Positions 6,258 to 6,596 of a stretch of DNA of 6,596 nt are shown in pieces. The notes under the pieces are model-generated. The model was given only the letters and a program-made list of their open reading frames with translations. It had not been told where the DNA came from and made no database searches. Positions within the stretch are counted from its first letter, which is position 1; every line of letters starts with the position of its first letter. Position numbers and translations under genes: made by a program. Location of the stretch: assembly GCA_020630835.1 (NCBI GenBank), contig JAHDIL010000101.1, positions 1-6,596 on the forward strand, written 5' to 3'. This DNA comes from Verrucomicrobiota bacterium. Its GTDB lineage: Bacteria > Verrucomicrobiota > Verrucomicrobiia > Verrucomicrobiales > DEV007.

Positions 6258-6343
6258 TTTACAAAATATTTAGCCCAATCTTGTTTTTTCGCAATAGCGA
6301 ATTGTAAATTTGTCCTAATTTTTAAATATGAGACAAATTTTTA
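6258..6343. repeat. Cluster of inverted repeats in the marR-tRNA intergenic region
   Basis: AAATTTGTC (6306-6314) and GACAAATTT (6332-6340) form a perfect 9-bp inverted repeat around 17 bp. Just left of it is a small hairpin TTCGC-AATA-GCGAA (6288-6301). TTTACAA (6258-6264) is the reverse complement of TTGTAAA (6302-6308). No U-tract lies on the correct side of any stem, so none is an intrinsic terminator. Function unknown: operators, or part of a structured leader or small RNA, are possible. Confidence 0.35.
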
Positions 6344-6512
6344 CTTCCTCCTCTGTGATGGATCTGTTGCTGAGCATTTCTCGAATGCTGAAACACTGCG
6401 ACTGGGTTTCGGGCTATGGCTGCTGGGTAGTCCACCAAAAAAGCGCTTGCACGGCGAATGCGGTATGCTAAACATCCCCTCCCTCCGCCAGACCATGTCT
6501 GGTAAAACCTTT
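6344..6512. other. Non-coding stretch upstream of tRNA-Leu
   Basis: Together with the A/T-rich part from 6132, this makes 381 bases between MarR and the tRNA without a supported gene. Composition shifts here from A/T-rich to mixed. A tRNA promoter is expected on the plus strand, but only weak elements are seen: TTGCAC at 6447-6452 and TATGCT at 6464-6469 are just 11 bp apart. A small AGCATT/AATGCT hairpin (6373-6389) has no following U-tract. Reading frames crossing this stretch run into the tRNA and show no protein-family features. Confidence 0.4.
6488..6502. repeat. Perfect 15-bp palindrome just before tRNA-Leu
   Basis: CCAGAC-CAT-GTCTGG is a perfect 6-bp inverted repeat with a 3-bp centre, ending 10 bp before the first base of the tRNA. 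If transcribed it would sit in the 5' leader of the tRNA precursor. It could also be a protein-binding site. Only the symmetry is seen; no role can be assigned. Confidence 0.4.
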
Positions 6513-6594
6513 GCTCGGGTGGCGGAATTGGTAGACGCGCAGGATTAAGGATCCTGTGGGGCAACCCGTGGGGGTTCGATTCCCCCCTCGAGCA
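6513..6594 (+). tRNA. tRNA-Leu, anticodon AAG
   Basis: A complete class II cloverleaf is present. The acceptor stem is GCTCGGG (6513-6519) with CTCGAGC (6587-6593), including one G-T pair. The D arm is GCG/CGC with the AATTGGTAGA loop. The anticodon stem is CAGGA/TCCTG around the loop TTAAGGA (6545-6551), which places A-A-G at 6547-6549. A 13-nt variable arm (6557-6569) has a GGG/CCC stem, as expected for leucine. The T arm is GGGGG-TTCGATT-CCCCC (6570-6586), and the discriminator is A (6594). The 3' CCA is not encoded (TT follows), so it must be added after transcription. AAG would read CUU, and CUC as well if A34 is deaminated to inosine. Most bacteria use a GAG anticodon for these codons. 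Confidence 0.95.
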
Positions 6595-6596
6595 TT

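Noticed and set aside
6373..6389. AGCATT-TCTCG-AATGCT hairpin as a terminator
   Set aside because: No U-tract follows on either strand and no gene ends nearby.
6447..6469. TTGCAC and TATGCT as a tRNA promoter
   Set aside because: The spacing is only 11 bp; pairing TTGCAC with TAAACA (16 bp) fixes the spacing but the -10 then matches poorly. Neither is good enough to annotate as a promoter.
6249..6548. Plus-strand 99-codon reading frame starting at a GTG and ending inside the tRNA
   Set aside because: Its C-terminus ([10 protein letters not shown]) is the well-known spurious translation of a tRNA-Leu 5' half, and the rest is low-complexity A/T-rich sequence with no domain features.
6322..6564. 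Minus-strand 80-codon reading frame across the tRNA
   Set aside because: It runs antisense through the tRNA and shows no protein-family character or start signal.

Overview
The window looks like a piece of a chromosome from the Planctomycetota-Verrucomicrobiota (PVC) group, most likely a marine-type Verrucomicrobiota such as the Opitutae/Puniceicoccales. The lineage is inferred from gene families: PSCyt1/PSCyt2/PSD1 'planctomycete cytochrome c' proteins, DUF1501 proteins and FecR-LamG anti-sigma proteins are hallmarks of that group. Base composition is close to 50% G+C by eye. No mobile element, CRISPR array or phage gene was seen.

Layout, read along the minus strand from right to left. A stand-alone MarR-family regulator (5679-6131) ends at a clear rho-independent terminator (about 5618-5651). 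Next comes a co-directional gene set: an ECF-type sigma factor (5001-5525); a membrane FecR/LamG protein, the presumed anti-sigma factor (3388-5004), whose start codon overlaps the sigma stop by 4 nt; a 1040-aa secreted PSCyt1-PSCyt2-LamG-PSD1 protein with two CxxCH haem-type motifs (163-3285); and the first 46 codons of a Tat-exported DUF1501 protein that runs off the left edge (1-140). On the plus strand, at the right edge, is a complete class II tRNA-Leu whose anticodon reads AAG (6513-6594). The 381 bases between MarR and the tRNA are A/T-rich near MarR. They hold repeated palindromic sites and other inverted repeats but no convincing gene.

How the genes may work together (inference): the sigma factor is held by the FecR-LamG protein, whose periplasmic LamG lectin-like domain could sense a carbohydrate or other surface ligand. 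Release of sigma would drive expression of its own operon, including the secreted cytochrome-like protein, which carries a LamG domain of its own, and the DUF1501 partner. The biochemical function of PSCyt/PSD1 and DUF1501 pairs is not established. The most notable non-coding signals are a 9-bp hairpin that ends 3 nt before the PSD1 start codon, two near-identical palindromes 62 bp apart upstream of marR, and the A34 anticodon of the tRNA-Leu.
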